DNA from: Streptomyces niphimycinicus
Lineage (GTDB): Bacteria > Actinomycetota > Actinomycetes > Streptomycetales > Streptomycetaceae
NCBI RefSeq assembly: GCF_018883605.1
Contig: NZ_JAHLEM010000081.1
Coordinates: 1-34,045, forward strand
Length of the DNA: 34,045 nt
Direction of reading: 5' to 3'
Shown: positions 8,332 to 16,063 of the stretch, one piece after another
How positions within the stretch are numbered: the stretch's first letter is position 1
Layout of the letters: every line of letters starts with the position of its first letter
Notes under the pieces: model-generated
What the model was told of the DNA's origin: nothing
The model's database searches: none
The model's input: only the letters and a program-made list of their open reading frames with translations
Translations under genes and position numbers: made by a program

Positions 8332-9297
8332 ATGAAGGCTTCAAGGCTCTTGCATCTCCTGTTGCTCCTGCAGACCCGTCAGCGGCTCACTACGACGGAG
8401 CTCGCCGCGCGTCTTGAGGTGTCCCGGCGTACTGTGCTGCGGGATGTCGAGGCGCTCTCGACAGCGGGTGTGCCCGTCTATGCCGAACGCGGGCGTAACG
8501 GCGGGATCGTCCTGCTCCCCAGCGCACGGCTCAACGCATCCCATCTGGAACCACCAGAGCTGGAGGCCCTCTCCGTAGCTGGCTTGGACAGCGCACAACG
8601 TGAGCGAATGGGCCTGTGTGCGGTGTGGGAGTCGGCGGAGCGCAAGATCGCCGCTCGCCAGGCTGCAGCACCTGAGTCGCCGAGCCCGCTGCGGCTGGCG
8701 GACCTGGTGCTTGTCGACAGCGCCGCGTGGTTTGCTGCCCCCGAGGCAGCGGTCGATGTATCGGATCTGGCCTCGGCCCTGCGACACCGTCGACGCCTTC
8801 GAATCCAGTACCGGCGCAGCGCCGAGAGCCAGGCCTCGACACGGGTGGTTGACCCGTACGGGATCGTGGCGAAATCAGGTCGCTGGTATCTCGTCGCCGA
8901 TGACCAGGGGGACAGCCGACTGCTCGCTCTGGAACGACTTTCGACCTTCGAACAACTCGACGCGCCAGCCGTACTCCAACCAGACGAAAGCCTCCGCACC
9001 AGATGGGCCGCGTTGAAGAAACGCACCGAGGGGCAAGATCGTGTGAGCGTGACCATCCGCCTGCCGGAAAATGGCCTCGATCTGGCGCGACGCATCCTCG
9101 GCACCCGCATCCACCATGTCTCCGACCCGGAAAACGGCTCGCGCGTCGTCATCGTGCGCTACCCCGAGATCGAGTCGGTGCGTCAGCTCCTCCAGTTCGG
9201 CGACCACATCGAGGTGCTCGCCCCAGAGGCGGCCCGCACACGCATCAGTCAGCTCGCCAGGGACCTGGCTGACAGACACTCAACCCCCGCAGCCTGA
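8332..9297 (+). CDS. WYL-domain (YafY-type) HTH transcriptional regulator, element cargo
   Basis: A 321-aa regulator. The open frame extends far upstream, but ATG 8332 starts the canonical winged helix: SRLLHLLLLLQTRQRLTTT, then ELAARLEVSRRTVLRDVEAL and AERGRNGGIVLL, about residues 4-60. The WYL domain (about residues 140-210) contains IQYRRS...RVVDPYGIVAKSGRWYLVA. A C-terminal WCX-like segment follows, with VRQLLQFGDHIEVLAPEAAR. WYL domains sense ligands, often nucleic acids or small molecules. From position it is predicted to control the divergent VOC gene. The stop is 47 bp inside the right end of the element. Confidence 0.92.
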   Translation: MKASRLLHLLLLLQTRQRLTTTELAARLEVSRRTVLRDVEALSTAGVPVYAERGRNGGIVLLPSARLNASHLEPPELEALSVAGLDSAQRERMGLCAVWESAERKIAARQAAAPESPSPLRLADLVLVDSAAWFAAPEAAVDVSDLASALRHRRRLRIQYRRSAESQASTRVVDPYGIVAKSGRWYLVADDQGDSRLLALERLSTFEQLDAPAVLQPDESLRTRWAALKKRTEGQDRVSVTIRLPENGLDLARRILGTRIHHVSDPENGSRVVIVRYPEIESVRQLLQFGDHIEVLAPEAARTRISQLARDLADRHSTPAA

Positions 9298-9325
9298 TTG
9301 CCGATCAGAACCCCTGCTCTCAATC

Positions 9326-9344
9326 AACGTCTCCGGTCAGTACA
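9326..9344 (-). repeat. right terminal inverted repeat of the IS481-type element
   Basis: AACGTCTCCGGTCAGTACA, the inverted partner of 6801-6819 with one mismatch. It is followed directly by the target duplication. Confidence 0.9.
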
Positions 9345-9350
9345 CCTAGT
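9345..9350. repeat. target site duplication CCTAGT, right copy
   Basis: Second copy of CCTAGT. The split secreted-protein frame resumes at the next base, 9351. Confidence 0.9.
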
Positions 9351-9629
9351 CAAGGTCTCTATGCCGCAGGCATTCGTCTCCGGCCACGAGATCAACCCGC
9401 CCTACGGCCCCCACACCCGCTTGAGCAGCTACGACTTCCACTCAAGCATCAAGAGCTACCAGCGCAAGGGCAGCGGCCGTAACTTCACCATCAAGACCAA
9501 CGATGAGATCAGCTTCTTTTGGCTCGTCAAGAGCATCAGCCACCCGAGGTCCGGTGCCTCCCGCACGATCACGTGCTAGGTACCCTCGGCCTGATCCCGC
9601 ACACGGGGACAGAAGGGGAGATGAGCCGG

Positions 9630-10010
9630 ATGAAGAACGTTCCCGTTCTGGGCGGACGCCACGAGCTGACCATCGAGGGCTTCGCCGCCACCACCGAACA
9701 CATGGAGCTGCGCTACCACCTCACTCCCCCTCTTCCCCAGAGCGAACCCGACGAGGAGAACGAGGTCGGCAACCACGAGCCGTACGTCTTCCTCGCCCTG
9801 GAAGCGCTCGACGACGTCGGCAACGAATACCGCGATTCGGGAGGAGCCTTCGGCCTCTCACCCGATGGCAGCGCCACCGAGGGTTCCCTCTCGGTGCAGC
9901 CTGGACCGTATGCGAACGCCCGTTCGGTCACCCTGCACCTCACCCTGTTCGACGGCACACGCGAGGAAACCCACGCTTTCACGTTCCCGCTCGAAGCCAC
10001 CGCCGGATAA
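9630..10010 (+). CDS. small hypothetical protein
   Basis: A 126-aa acidic protein of unknown function. ATG 9630 is preferred because GGGGAG (9615-9620) lies 9 nt upstream; ATG 9621 touches that site. The sequence suggests an all-beta fold: VPVLGGRHELTIEGFAATTEHMELRYHLTPP, an acidic loop, then YVFLALEALDDVGNEYRDSGGAFG and SVTLHLTLFDGTREETHAFTFPL. No signal peptide, cysteine or membrane segment is seen. It starts 50 bp after the end of the split secreted-protein gene and may once have been co-transcribed with it. Confidence 0.7.
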   Translation: MKNVPVLGGRHELTIEGFAATTEHMELRYHLTPPLPQSEPDEENEVGNHEPYVFLALEALDDVGNEYRDSGGAFGLSPDGSATEGSLSVQPGPYANARSVTLHLTLFDGTREETHAFTFPLEATAG

Positions 10011-10099
10011 CGCACGAGCACCCGCGGCTCAGCGTCCCGGTCAACCTAGCGCCAGCCACTGACAAGGCCATACCGTCTTCCGGCAGATGAAGTTCGCCG

Positions 10100-10330
10100 C
10101 TCACCGAGCCCGCCTGAGGAGGAGGTCGGCAGGCGCACGACCAGGAACGCCTCGAACTTCCCCCCGACGAAGCCCTTGTCGGCGAGGATCACCTGGCCGG
10201 AGCGAGTGGCTGCGGCAGTAGCCATAGTCGGCGTACCCGGCCAGGTGGGGGCGTTTGACCGTCTCGCGGGAGGCCGCGCAGGGCAGTGGTGTGGAGTCGA
10301 TCAGCCGCAGGTCGTCGTGCCAGGTGGGGA
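10100..10330 (-). pseudogene. IS982-like transposase remnant
   Basis: On the minus strand from about 10322 downward, the sequence reads WHDDLRLIDSTPLPCAAS, then RETVKRPHLAGYADYGYCRSHS. This is the characteristic DSTP...YGYC(R/A)SHS block of IS982 transposases. It then jumps to another frame with VILADKGFVGGKFEAFLVVRLP, the downstream (I/L)xDKGF block. The roughly 40 residues normally between these blocks are gone. No start and no terminal repeats were found. The piece abuts an IS701-like fragment. Confidence 0.75.
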
Positions 10331-10384
10331 CCTGCCGGCCAGAGCTCGGTCAGCGTGCCATGCCCGCCCCTGGTCAGGCTGCTG

Positions 10385-10584
10385 GGTGTGACCGGCCTGT
10401 TCGGCCAATCGCCAGCAGTTCTTGCGCTCGACGTTCGACAGCAGCCCGAGTAGATAGGCGCGGGCGGTGGCCCGCAGCCGAACCGTCCCGCGATCCGGGC
10501 CAGGGCCTGGTCGAACATCGCCCGCCGGCGGACAGGGTCTACGCTATGGCCCGCGGCCACCGCACGATCTTCAGGAGTCCACAC
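10385..10584 (-). pseudogene. IS701-like transposase N-terminal remnant
   Basis: The minus-strand frame from 10584 has RRAMFDQALARIAGRFG. After a shift of frame the sequence continues ATARAYLLGLLSNVERKNCW and RLAEQAGHTQ, the conserved N-terminal region of Streptomyces IS701-type transposases. The remaining catalytic part is absent, replaced by the IS982-like piece. Together with that piece it fills the 650-bp gap between the 9630 gene and the sulfur cluster. Nothing else was seen in 10011-10661. Confidence 0.7.
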
Positions 10585-10661
10585 AACCCCCGATGGTCAC
10601 GCGGTCGCCGTACTCGCTCCCAGTCGGGCCCACCGCAAGATCGCGAAACCAGACTGGAGTA

Positions 10662-11414
10662 CTAGGCGGTCAGCAGGGCCGGGGGCGCGGTGCGCGCCTC
10701 GTCGTAGCGGTTCAGGAGGAGGCGGGCCAGTTCCGGGGCGGGGCCAAGGACGGGGGCCAGGAGGTCGGCGCCCGCTGCCTCGGCGCCGCTCGCGATGCGG
10801 TCGGGGAGGCGGCCGGGGGCGATGACGTAGGGGGCCACGGCCACCCGGGCGACGCCCTCCGCGCGCAGGGCGCGGACGGCGTCCTCGGTGCGGGGAAGAG
10901 AGGCGGAGGCGAACGCGGGTCGCACGGCGCACCATCCGGTGTGCCGCCACTCCCGCGCGATTTCAGCGATCACCGCGATCGCCTCCGGGTCGGTGGAGCC
11001 CGCCGAGGCCAGGACGACCCCGGTCGACGGGCGGTCGGCGGGGCGCAGCCCCGCCTCGTGCAGGCGGCGTTCCAGGGCGTCCATGAGCAGCGGGGACGGG
11101 CCCAGGACCGCGGCCTGGCGGACGGACAGGCGGGGGTGGCGGGCCGTGGCCTCGCGCAGCACCGCCGGGATGTCGGTCTTGGCGTGGAAGGCGCGGGTCA
11201 GCAGCAGCGGGAGGGCGATCACCTCGGTGGCGTCCTCCGCGGCGAGCCGGGCCAGCACCTGCGGTACGCGTGGCGCGTTGAACTCCAGGAACGCCGCCTC
11301 CACCCGCAGCCCCGGCCGCAGCGACCGCACCCGCGCGCGCAGCGCGTCGGCGGTCGCCGCATGGCGGGGGTCGCGGCTGCCGTGGGCGATGATCAGCAGG
11401 GTCGGGGCAGACAT
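10662..11414 (-). CDS. sirohydrochlorin chelatase (CbiX/SirB type)
   Basis: A 250-aa type II chelatase, with two tandem CbiX-like halves on one chain. It inserts Fe2+ (or Co2+) into sirohydrochlorin. The N-terminal LLIIAHGSRDPRH carries the metal-binding His. The first half continues with FLEFNAPRVPQVLARL and the segment IALPLLLTRAFHAKTDIP, whose second His is the other expected catalytic ligand. The second half is degenerate (VVLASAGSTDP, VAPYVIAPGRLPDRI) and lacks the His. As last gene of the sulfur cluster, 42 bp after ssuC, it most likely supplies siroheme for the sulfite reductase at the cluster's start. Confidence 0.92.
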   Translation of the reverse strand: MSAPTLLIIAHGSRDPRHAATADALRARVRSLRPGLRVEAAFLEFNAPRVPQVLARLAAEDATEVIALPLLLTRAFHAKTDIPAVLREATARHPRLSVRQAAVLGPSPLLMDALERRLHEAGLRPADRPSTGVVLASAGSTDPEAIAVIAEIAREWRHTGWCAVRPAFASASLPRTEDAVRALRAEGVARVAVAPYVIAPGRLPDRIASGAEAAGADLLAPVLGPAPELARLLLNRYDEARTAPPALLTA

Positions 11415-11456
11415 GGTGGCTTTCCGGTTGGCGGTTTTCCGGTCAGTGCTTTCCGT

Positions 11457-12422
11457 TCAGCGCGCGCTCGCCAGCAAACCGCGGCTGCGCAGCACCCGGC
11501 GCTCGATCGGGGCGAAGATCAGCAGCTCGATGGCGATGCCGACGACGAGGATCATCAGGATGCCGAGGAGCACCCCCGCCATATCGGAGTTGTTGCGCTG
11601 GTTCTCCAGGTACTGGCCGAGCCCCAGGCCCAGGTCCGGGGACTTGGCGATGATCTCGGCAGCCATCAGCGAGCGCCAGGAGAAGGCCCAGCCCTGCTTG
11701 AGCCCGGCGACGTAACCCGGCAGCGCGGCGGGCAGCAGGATGTGCCGGGCGCTGACCAGACCGCGGGCGCCGAGGGTGCGTCCGGCCCGCAGGAAGAGCG
11801 GGGGCACCTGGTCGATGCCGGCCACCAGCCCGTTGGCGATGGAGGGGACCGCGCCCAGCAGGATGACGGTGTACATCATCTGGTCGTTCAGGCCCAGCCA
11901 GATCACCGCGGGCGGCACCCAGGCGACCGAGGGCAGCGACTGGAGCCCGGACAGGATCGGGCCGAGACCGGCGCGGATGAACTTCACCCGGGCGACGATC
12001 AGACCCAGCGGGGTCGCGATCACCAGCGCGATGAGGAAGCCGAACAGACCGCGCGAGACGCTGGTCCAGACGATGTCGAACAGCTCGCCCTGAAGCCAGA
12101 GTTGGCGCAGCGCATCCCAGACAAGACCCGGGTCGGGCAGCTTGTAGTCGTCGGTGACCTTCGCGACGACGAGCACCTTCCACACGGCCAGGACGACGGC
12201 CACGGCCACGATGGGCGGCAGCACCTTCTGGACCAGCACCTCGACCGGTGAGACCCGCTTGATCTGCACCGTGTCGAGGGCGTCCAGACCGGCTTCGAGG
12301 CCCGCCAGGTCCTGCCCCGGGCCCGCCTTGGCCGTGGACTTCTCGGCGGACTTCTGTATCGACTGCTTCTCGCCGTCGGCTTCCTCGACCGCGGTGCCGC
12401 GGGTGGTCTCACTGCTGGCCAT
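11457..12422 (-). CDS. ssuC: aliphatic sulfonate ABC transporter permease SsuC
   Basis: A 321-aa BPD-type inner membrane permease. ATG 12422 lies inside the last codons of ssuB (14-bp overlap) and follows GGGGAG. The N-terminus is a long charged cytoplasmic tail (about 60 residues, KQSIQKSAEKSTAK). Hydrophobic segments follow, including VAVAVVLAVWKVLVVA and FGFLIALVIATPLGLIV. The ATPase-contact EAA loop is LFLRAGRTLGARGL...LPAALPGYVAGLKQGWAFSW. It sits in an ssuA-ssuB-ssuC order within a sulfate assimilation cluster, which favours sulfonates over nitrate or taurine as substrate; that assignment is by context. Confidence 0.88.
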   Translation of the reverse strand: MASSETTRGTAVEEADGEKQSIQKSAEKSTAKAGPGQDLAGLEAGLDALDTVQIKRVSPVEVLVQKVLPPIVAVAVVLAVWKVLVVAKVTDDYKLPDPGLVWDALRQLWLQGELFDIVWTSVSRGLFGFLIALVIATPLGLIVARVKFIRAGLGPILSGLQSLPSVAWVPPAVIWLGLNDQMMYTVILLGAVPSIANGLVAGIDQVPPLFLRAGRTLGARGLVSARHILLPAALPGYVAGLKQGWAFSWRSLMAAEIIAKSPDLGLGLGQYLENQRNNSDMAGVLLGILMILVVGIAIELLIFAPIERRVLRSRGLLASAR

Positions 12423-13233
12423 GGCGGCGGATCTCCCCACGCAGTTCTTCGGTGATCTCAACGGACAGGTCGGCGACGGCCGCGTCCTCGATGCGGCGCG
12501 GCTGCGGAATGTCCACCGTCCACTCGCGGACGACCCGCCCCGGCCGGGAGGACAGCAGCACCACGCGCTCGGCCAGCCGCACCGCCTCGCGGACGTTGTG
12601 GGTCACGAACAGCACCGAGACGCCGGTCTCGCTCCAGATCCGGGTCAGCTCCTCGTGCAGCACATCGCGGGTGATGGCGTCGAGCGCGGCGAACGGCTCG
12701 TCCATCAGCAGCACGCTGGAGTCCTGCGCCAGCGCACGGGCCAGCGCCACGCGCTGCCGCATACCGCCGGACAGCTCGTGCACCCGCTTGCCGTAGGCGC
12801 CGCCGAGCCGCACCAGCTCCAGCAGCCGCTCGGCCCGCGGCCTGCGCTCCGCGCGCGGCATCCCGCGCAGCCGCAGCGCCAGCTCGATGTTCTTCCCCGC
12901 GGTCAGCCACGGGAACAGGGCGTGCTCCTGGAACATCAGGGCCGGCCGGCCGCCGGGGACCTCGATGGCCCCCGCGGACGGCTTGTCCAGGTCGGCGATC
13001 AGATTGAGCAGGGTCGACTTACCGCAGCCGGAAGCGCCCAGGATGCAGACGAACTCCCCGGGCCGCACCTGAAGGTTGATGTCCTCGAGTACGGCCTGGG
13101 CCGCTCCGGGACGGCCGAAGGACTTGTGGACGTGGTCGATCGATACGGATCCCGCGGTGTCGGCGGGGCCGGGTGAGCCCGCCGCCGCGGCGTCCGCCCG
13201 GTCGTCCTTCTCGGTGGTCAGCGCCGGGGACAT
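12409..13233 (-). CDS. ssuB: aliphatic sulfonate ABC transporter ATP-binding protein SsuB
   Basis: A 274-aa ATPase. The open frame extends to 13773, but ATG 13233 is preceded by a perfect AGGAGG. Walker A is GASGCGKST (residues 66-74), the Q-loop is FQEHALFPWL, the signature is LSGGMRQRVALARAL, Walker B is VLLMDEPFAALD and the switch is VTHNVREA. The FQEHALFPW and THNVREAVRLAERV details are typical of the SsuB/NrtD/TauB subfamily. It is coupled to ssuC by overlap. The 68-bp gap to ssuA holds four closely spaced CGTAC words but no recognised site. Confidence 0.92.
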   Translation of the reverse strand: MSPALTTEKDDRADAAAAGSPGPADTAGSVSIDHVHKSFGRPGAAQAVLEDINLQVRPGEFVCILGASGCGKSTLLNLIADLDKPSAGAIEVPGGRPALMFQEHALFPWLTAGKNIELALRLRGMPRAERRPRAERLLELVRLGGAYGKRVHELSGGMRQRVALARALAQDSSVLLMDEPFAALDAITRDVLHEELTRIWSETGVSVLFVTHNVREAVRLAERVVLLSSRPGRVVREWTVDIPQPRRIEDAAVADLSVEITEELRGEIRRHGQQ

Positions 13234-13301
13234 CCGGTCACCTCCTGATGGATGCGTACATGACGTACTTGCGTACCGTGCGTACGGGGACGGACGGGCG
13301 G

Positions 13302-14459
13302 CTACTTGACGCCGAGACCCGCGTCGGAGACGGTCGGCTTGCCCTCGGCCCCCAGGACCTTGTTCAGGAGGGCCAGGTCGTAGATGCCCTTGAGGTCGGG
13401 CTTTTCCAGGAGACCCGACTGCACCGCGTGGTCCGCCTCGGTGTTCAGCGTCGAGGCGAGGGGGTCGTCGATGGCCTGGATGGACTTCCACGCCGGGTCG
13501 ATCACCTCGGCGGGCAGCGGCTTGCCGGTCTCTTCCTTGAGCGCCGCGTTGGCCGCGTTCTTCGCCTGCTCGGGGTGGGCCTTGATGAAGGCGTTGGTCT
13601 TCACCGAGCCGCGCAGCACGGCCTCGACGACCTTCGGGTGCTCCTTGAGGAACTCCTGCCGGACGATCACATTCGTGATCACGAACTTCTTGTCCGGCCA
13701 CAGCGAGGACTCGTCCAGCAGCACCTTGCCGCCGTCGGCGACCAGCTTGGACGCGGTCGGCTCGGGTACCCACGCGCCGTCGACGGCACCGGACTTGTAC
13801 GCGTCGGGGGTGACCTTGTTGTCGGAGCGGACCACCGACACATCGCCCTTGCCGCTCTGGGCGTCGACCTTCCAGCCCTTGCTCGCGGCCCAGTTGAGGA
13901 AGGCCACGTCCTGGGTGTTGCCGAGCTGCGGGGTGGCGATCTTCTTGCCCTTGACGTCGGCGAGGGTCTTGATCTTCTTCGGGTTGACCACCAGTTTGAC
14001 GCCGCCGGAGGCCGACCCGGAGATGATCCTGAGGTTGGAGCCGTGCGACTTCACATAGCCATTGATGGCCGGTGAGGGGCCGATCCAGCCGATGTCGATG
14101 GAGCCCGCGTTGAGCGCCTCGATCTCGGACGGACCGGCGTTGAAGACGAACGGCGAGACCTTGGTGCCCTTGAGTTCCTGCTGGATCTGGCCGCCCTTGC
14201 CCAGGCCGACCAGGGCGGTGGCGTGGGTGAGGTTGGCGAAGTAGCCGACCTTCACCTTGTCCAGGCCGTCGATCTTCGCACCGCCGGCCGCGGGAAGGGC
14301 CGAGGAGCCCTGGTCGTCGGTCTTCTTCTGCGAGCCGTAGCCGCAGGCGCCCAGCGCGCCCATCAGCAGGGGGAGGACGGCCGCCGCCGCCAGGATCCGG
14401 GTGTGGCGGCGGGGGCGCTCGGCTGGTCGCGGGGCGAGCAGACGGTTGGCAGACGACAC
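13302..14459 (-). CDS. ssuA: sulfonate ABC transporter substrate-binding lipoprotein SsuA
   Basis: A 385-aa lipoprotein. The GTG start at 14459 follows AGAGGA. The signal is basic (RPRRHTRIL) then hydrophobic, with lipobox LGAC and lipidated Cys39. The body is an NMT1/SsuA-type periplasmic-binding fold: VKVGYFANLTHATALVGLGKG, NAGSIDIGWIGPSPAINGYVKS and VDGAWVPEPTASKLV. These are family features for ligands such as alkanesulfonates, nitrate or taurine. The gene starts 201 bp after cysN, so it may have its own promoter as well as read-through from the cys genes. Confidence 0.9.
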   Translation of the reverse strand: MSSANRLLAPRPAERPRRHTRILAAAAVLPLLMGALGACGYGSQKKTDDQGSSALPAAGGAKIDGLDKVKVGYFANLTHATALVGLGKGGQIQQELKGTKVSPFVFNAGPSEIEALNAGSIDIGWIGPSPAINGYVKSHGSNLRIISGSASGGVKLVVNPKKIKTLADVKGKKIATPQLGNTQDVAFLNWAASKGWKVDAQSGKGDVSVVRSDNKVTPDAYKSGAVDGAWVPEPTASKLVADGGKVLLDESSLWPDKKFVITNVIVRQEFLKEHPKVVEAVLRGSVKTNAFIKAHPEQAKNAANAALKEETGKPLPAEVIDPAWKSIQAIDDPLASTLNTEADHAVQSGLLEKPDLKGIYDLALLNKVLGAEGKPTVSDAGLGVK

Positions 14460-14660
14460 GGAGTTGTTCCTCTCGACGGGCCGGAGCGGCGTCAGAGGAC
14501 GCCCGGCAGATCAGACGGTTTTCGGCGGCGGTGCTGGACAGGGGCGGACTGCGGCATCAGCGCGCACATCGTCCGACCCCGCCCTGACCGCTGCCGAGCG
14601 CCCCGCTGCCTACGCGGCCGCCCTCCTTGGCGAACGTCGAGAACACCTCACCGGCCATCG

Positions 14661-16061
14661 TCAGAAGTTCCATCCCTCGTCGCCCCGCGCCGCCTCGGCA
14701 CCGTCGGCCGACGGTGCGAAGGAGTCGCCCGCCATCCCGGCGGTCAGCGTGGTGCCGTCGGCCGGGTCGATCAGCAGGAAGGAACCGGTGCGCCGGGAGT
14801 CCTCGTACGCGTCCAGCGCCAGCGGCTCGGACGTACGCAGCACGACCCGGCCGATGTCATTGGCGGCCAGCTCACCCGGCGCCGGGTGATGCGACAGATC
14901 GGCCAGCGTCAGCCGCGACGGAATGTCCTTGATGATCGCCTTCATGGTGCGGGTGGTGTGCTTGAGCAGCACCCGGTCGCCCACCCGCAGCGGACGGTCG
15001 TGCAGATGGCAGACGGTGGCCTCGACGTCCCGGGTGGTCTCCGGGGCGTGGTCGCTCGGCGCGATCAGATCCCCACGCGAGATGTCCAGGTCGTCGGCGA
15101 GCGTCACGGTCACCGACTGCGGCGCCCACGCCACGTCCACCATCGCGCCCAGCGCGTCGATCCCGGTGATGGTGCTCGTCCGGCCGGACGGCAGCACGGT
15201 GACGGCATCGCCCACACGCAGTACACCGGAGGCGATCTGGCCCGCGTAGCCGCGGTAGTCGGGGTGCTCGGTGGTCTGCGGACGGATCACGTACTGCACC
15301 GGGAAACGGGCCGGGTCCTGGGACGGGTCGGTGCCCACCGGCACGGTCTCCAGATGCTCCAGCACGGTCGGGCCGCCGTACCAGTCCATGTTCGCCGACG
15401 GGGTCACCACATTGTCCCCGGCCAGCGCCGAGATCGGGATGGCGGTACACCAGTTTTCCTGGGGGTTCCCCTCAGACCCCCAGCCGGGAACGCCCAGCGA
15501 GGCCGCGTAGGTGGTGAACTCCTCGGCGATGGCCGCGAAGACCGGCTCCGCGTAGTCCACCAGGTCCATCTTGTTGACGGCGAGGACCACATGCGGGACC
15601 CGCAGCAGGGCGGCGACCGCGGCATGCCGCCGGGTCTGCTCCACCACGCCGTTGCGCGCGTCCACCAGGACGACCGCCAGCTCGGCGGTGGAGGCGCCGG
15701 TGACCATGTTGCGGGTGTACTGCACATGGCCGGGGGTGTCGGCGAGGATGAACCGCCGCTTGGGGGTGGCGAAGTAGCGGTAGGCGACATCGATGGTGAT
15801 GCCCTGCTCCCGCTCCGCGCGCAGCCCGTCCGTCAGCAGCGCCAGATCCGGCGCCTCTTGGCCACGGCTGCGCGAGGCGTGTGCCACGGCCTCGAGCTGA
15901 TCGGCCAGTACCGACTTGGAGTCGTGCAGCAGCCGTCCGACCAGGGTGGACTTGCCGTCGTCCACCGAACCCGCGGTGGCGAACCGCAGTTGCGAGGTGG
16001 CCGCGGACCGCTCCACGGCGGCCGCGGCGGCCTGCTCCTCGGACGTCAGATTGCTCGTCAT
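14661..16061 (-). CDS. cysN: sulfate adenylyltransferase subunit 1 (GTPase) CysN
   Basis: A 466-aa EF-Tu-like GTPase that drives ATP sulfurylase. G1 is GSVDDGKS (residues 31-38), the switch I region is REQGITIDVAYRYF, G3 is DTPGHVQYTRNM and G4 is NKMD. The C-terminal half carries the beta-barrel domains II and III, ending ...DEGWNF. There is no fused C-terminal CysC kinase domain, as expected since cysC is a separate gene here. It begins 2 bp after cysD and forms the heterodimer with it: GTP hydrolysis pushes APS formation from ATP and sulfate. Confidence 0.96.
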   Translation of the reverse strand: MTSNLTSEEQAAAAAVERSAATSQLRFATAGSVDDGKSTLVGRLLHDSKSVLADQLEAVAHASRSRGQEAPDLALLTDGLRAEREQGITIDVAYRYFATPKRRFILADTPGHVQYTRNMVTGASTAELAVVLVDARNGVVEQTRRHAAVAALLRVPHVVLAVNKMDLVDYAEPVFAAIAEEFTTYAASLGVPGWGSEGNPQENWCTAIPISALAGDNVVTPSANMDWYGGPTVLEHLETVPVGTDPSQDPARFPVQYVIRPQTTEHPDYRGYAGQIASGVLRVGDAVTVLPSGRTSTITGIDALGAMVDVAWAPQSVTVTLADDLDISRGDLIAPSDHAPETTRDVEATVCHLHDRPLRVGDRVLLKHTTRTMKAIIKDIPSRLTLADLSHHPAPGELAANDIGRVVLRTSEPLALDAYEDSRRTGSFLLIDPADGTTLTAGMAGDSFAPSADGAEAARGDEGWNF

Positions 16062-16063
16062 GG

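Larger units (their letters stand above)
6801..9344. mobile_element. 2544-bp IS481-type element carrying VOC and WYL cargo genes
   Basis: The ends are defined by 19-bp inverted repeats with 18/19 identity, starting TGTACTGACCGG, flanked by CCTAGT on both sides. Ordinary IS481 elements are about 1 kb with a single transposase gene. Here 1.56 kb of extra DNA lies between the transposase start and the right end. It holds a hairpin terminator, a VOC-family gene and a divergent WYL-domain regulator. No second copy of the terminal repeat was seen inside, so the cargo is within the mobile unit rather than beside it. Confidence 0.9.
6568..9579 (+). pseudogene. small secreted protein gene split by the IS481-type element
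   Basis: The 5' part is 6568-6800 (GTG start preceded by GAGGGGA) and the 3' part is 9351-9579. If the element and one 6-bp target copy are removed, the frame joins exactly (CTA GT + C AAG GTC TCT ATG) into a 153-aa protein. That protein has a signal peptide (TTTLALFSAVFLGSLAGTGVAAPA), a Cys soon after cleavage (VRQCKGEF) and a second Cys as the last residue (TITC), suggesting one disulfide. The middle is basic and polar (KSYQRKGSGRNFTIKTNDEISFFWLVKS). I do not recognise the family. As it stands, only a fusion running into the element could be made. Confidence 0.8.

Noticed and set aside
9298..9579. Independent gene starting at the ATG-like codon at 9298
   Set aside because: Its first 17 codons lie in the right end of the IS481-type element and the target copy; the remainder is the 3' half of the split secreted-protein gene.
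14492..14569. 25-codon ORF with an early Cys codon between cysN and ssuA
   Set aside because: It does not match the leader peptide core found at 20520, and it has no convincing ribosome site or hairpin. Left out as chance.
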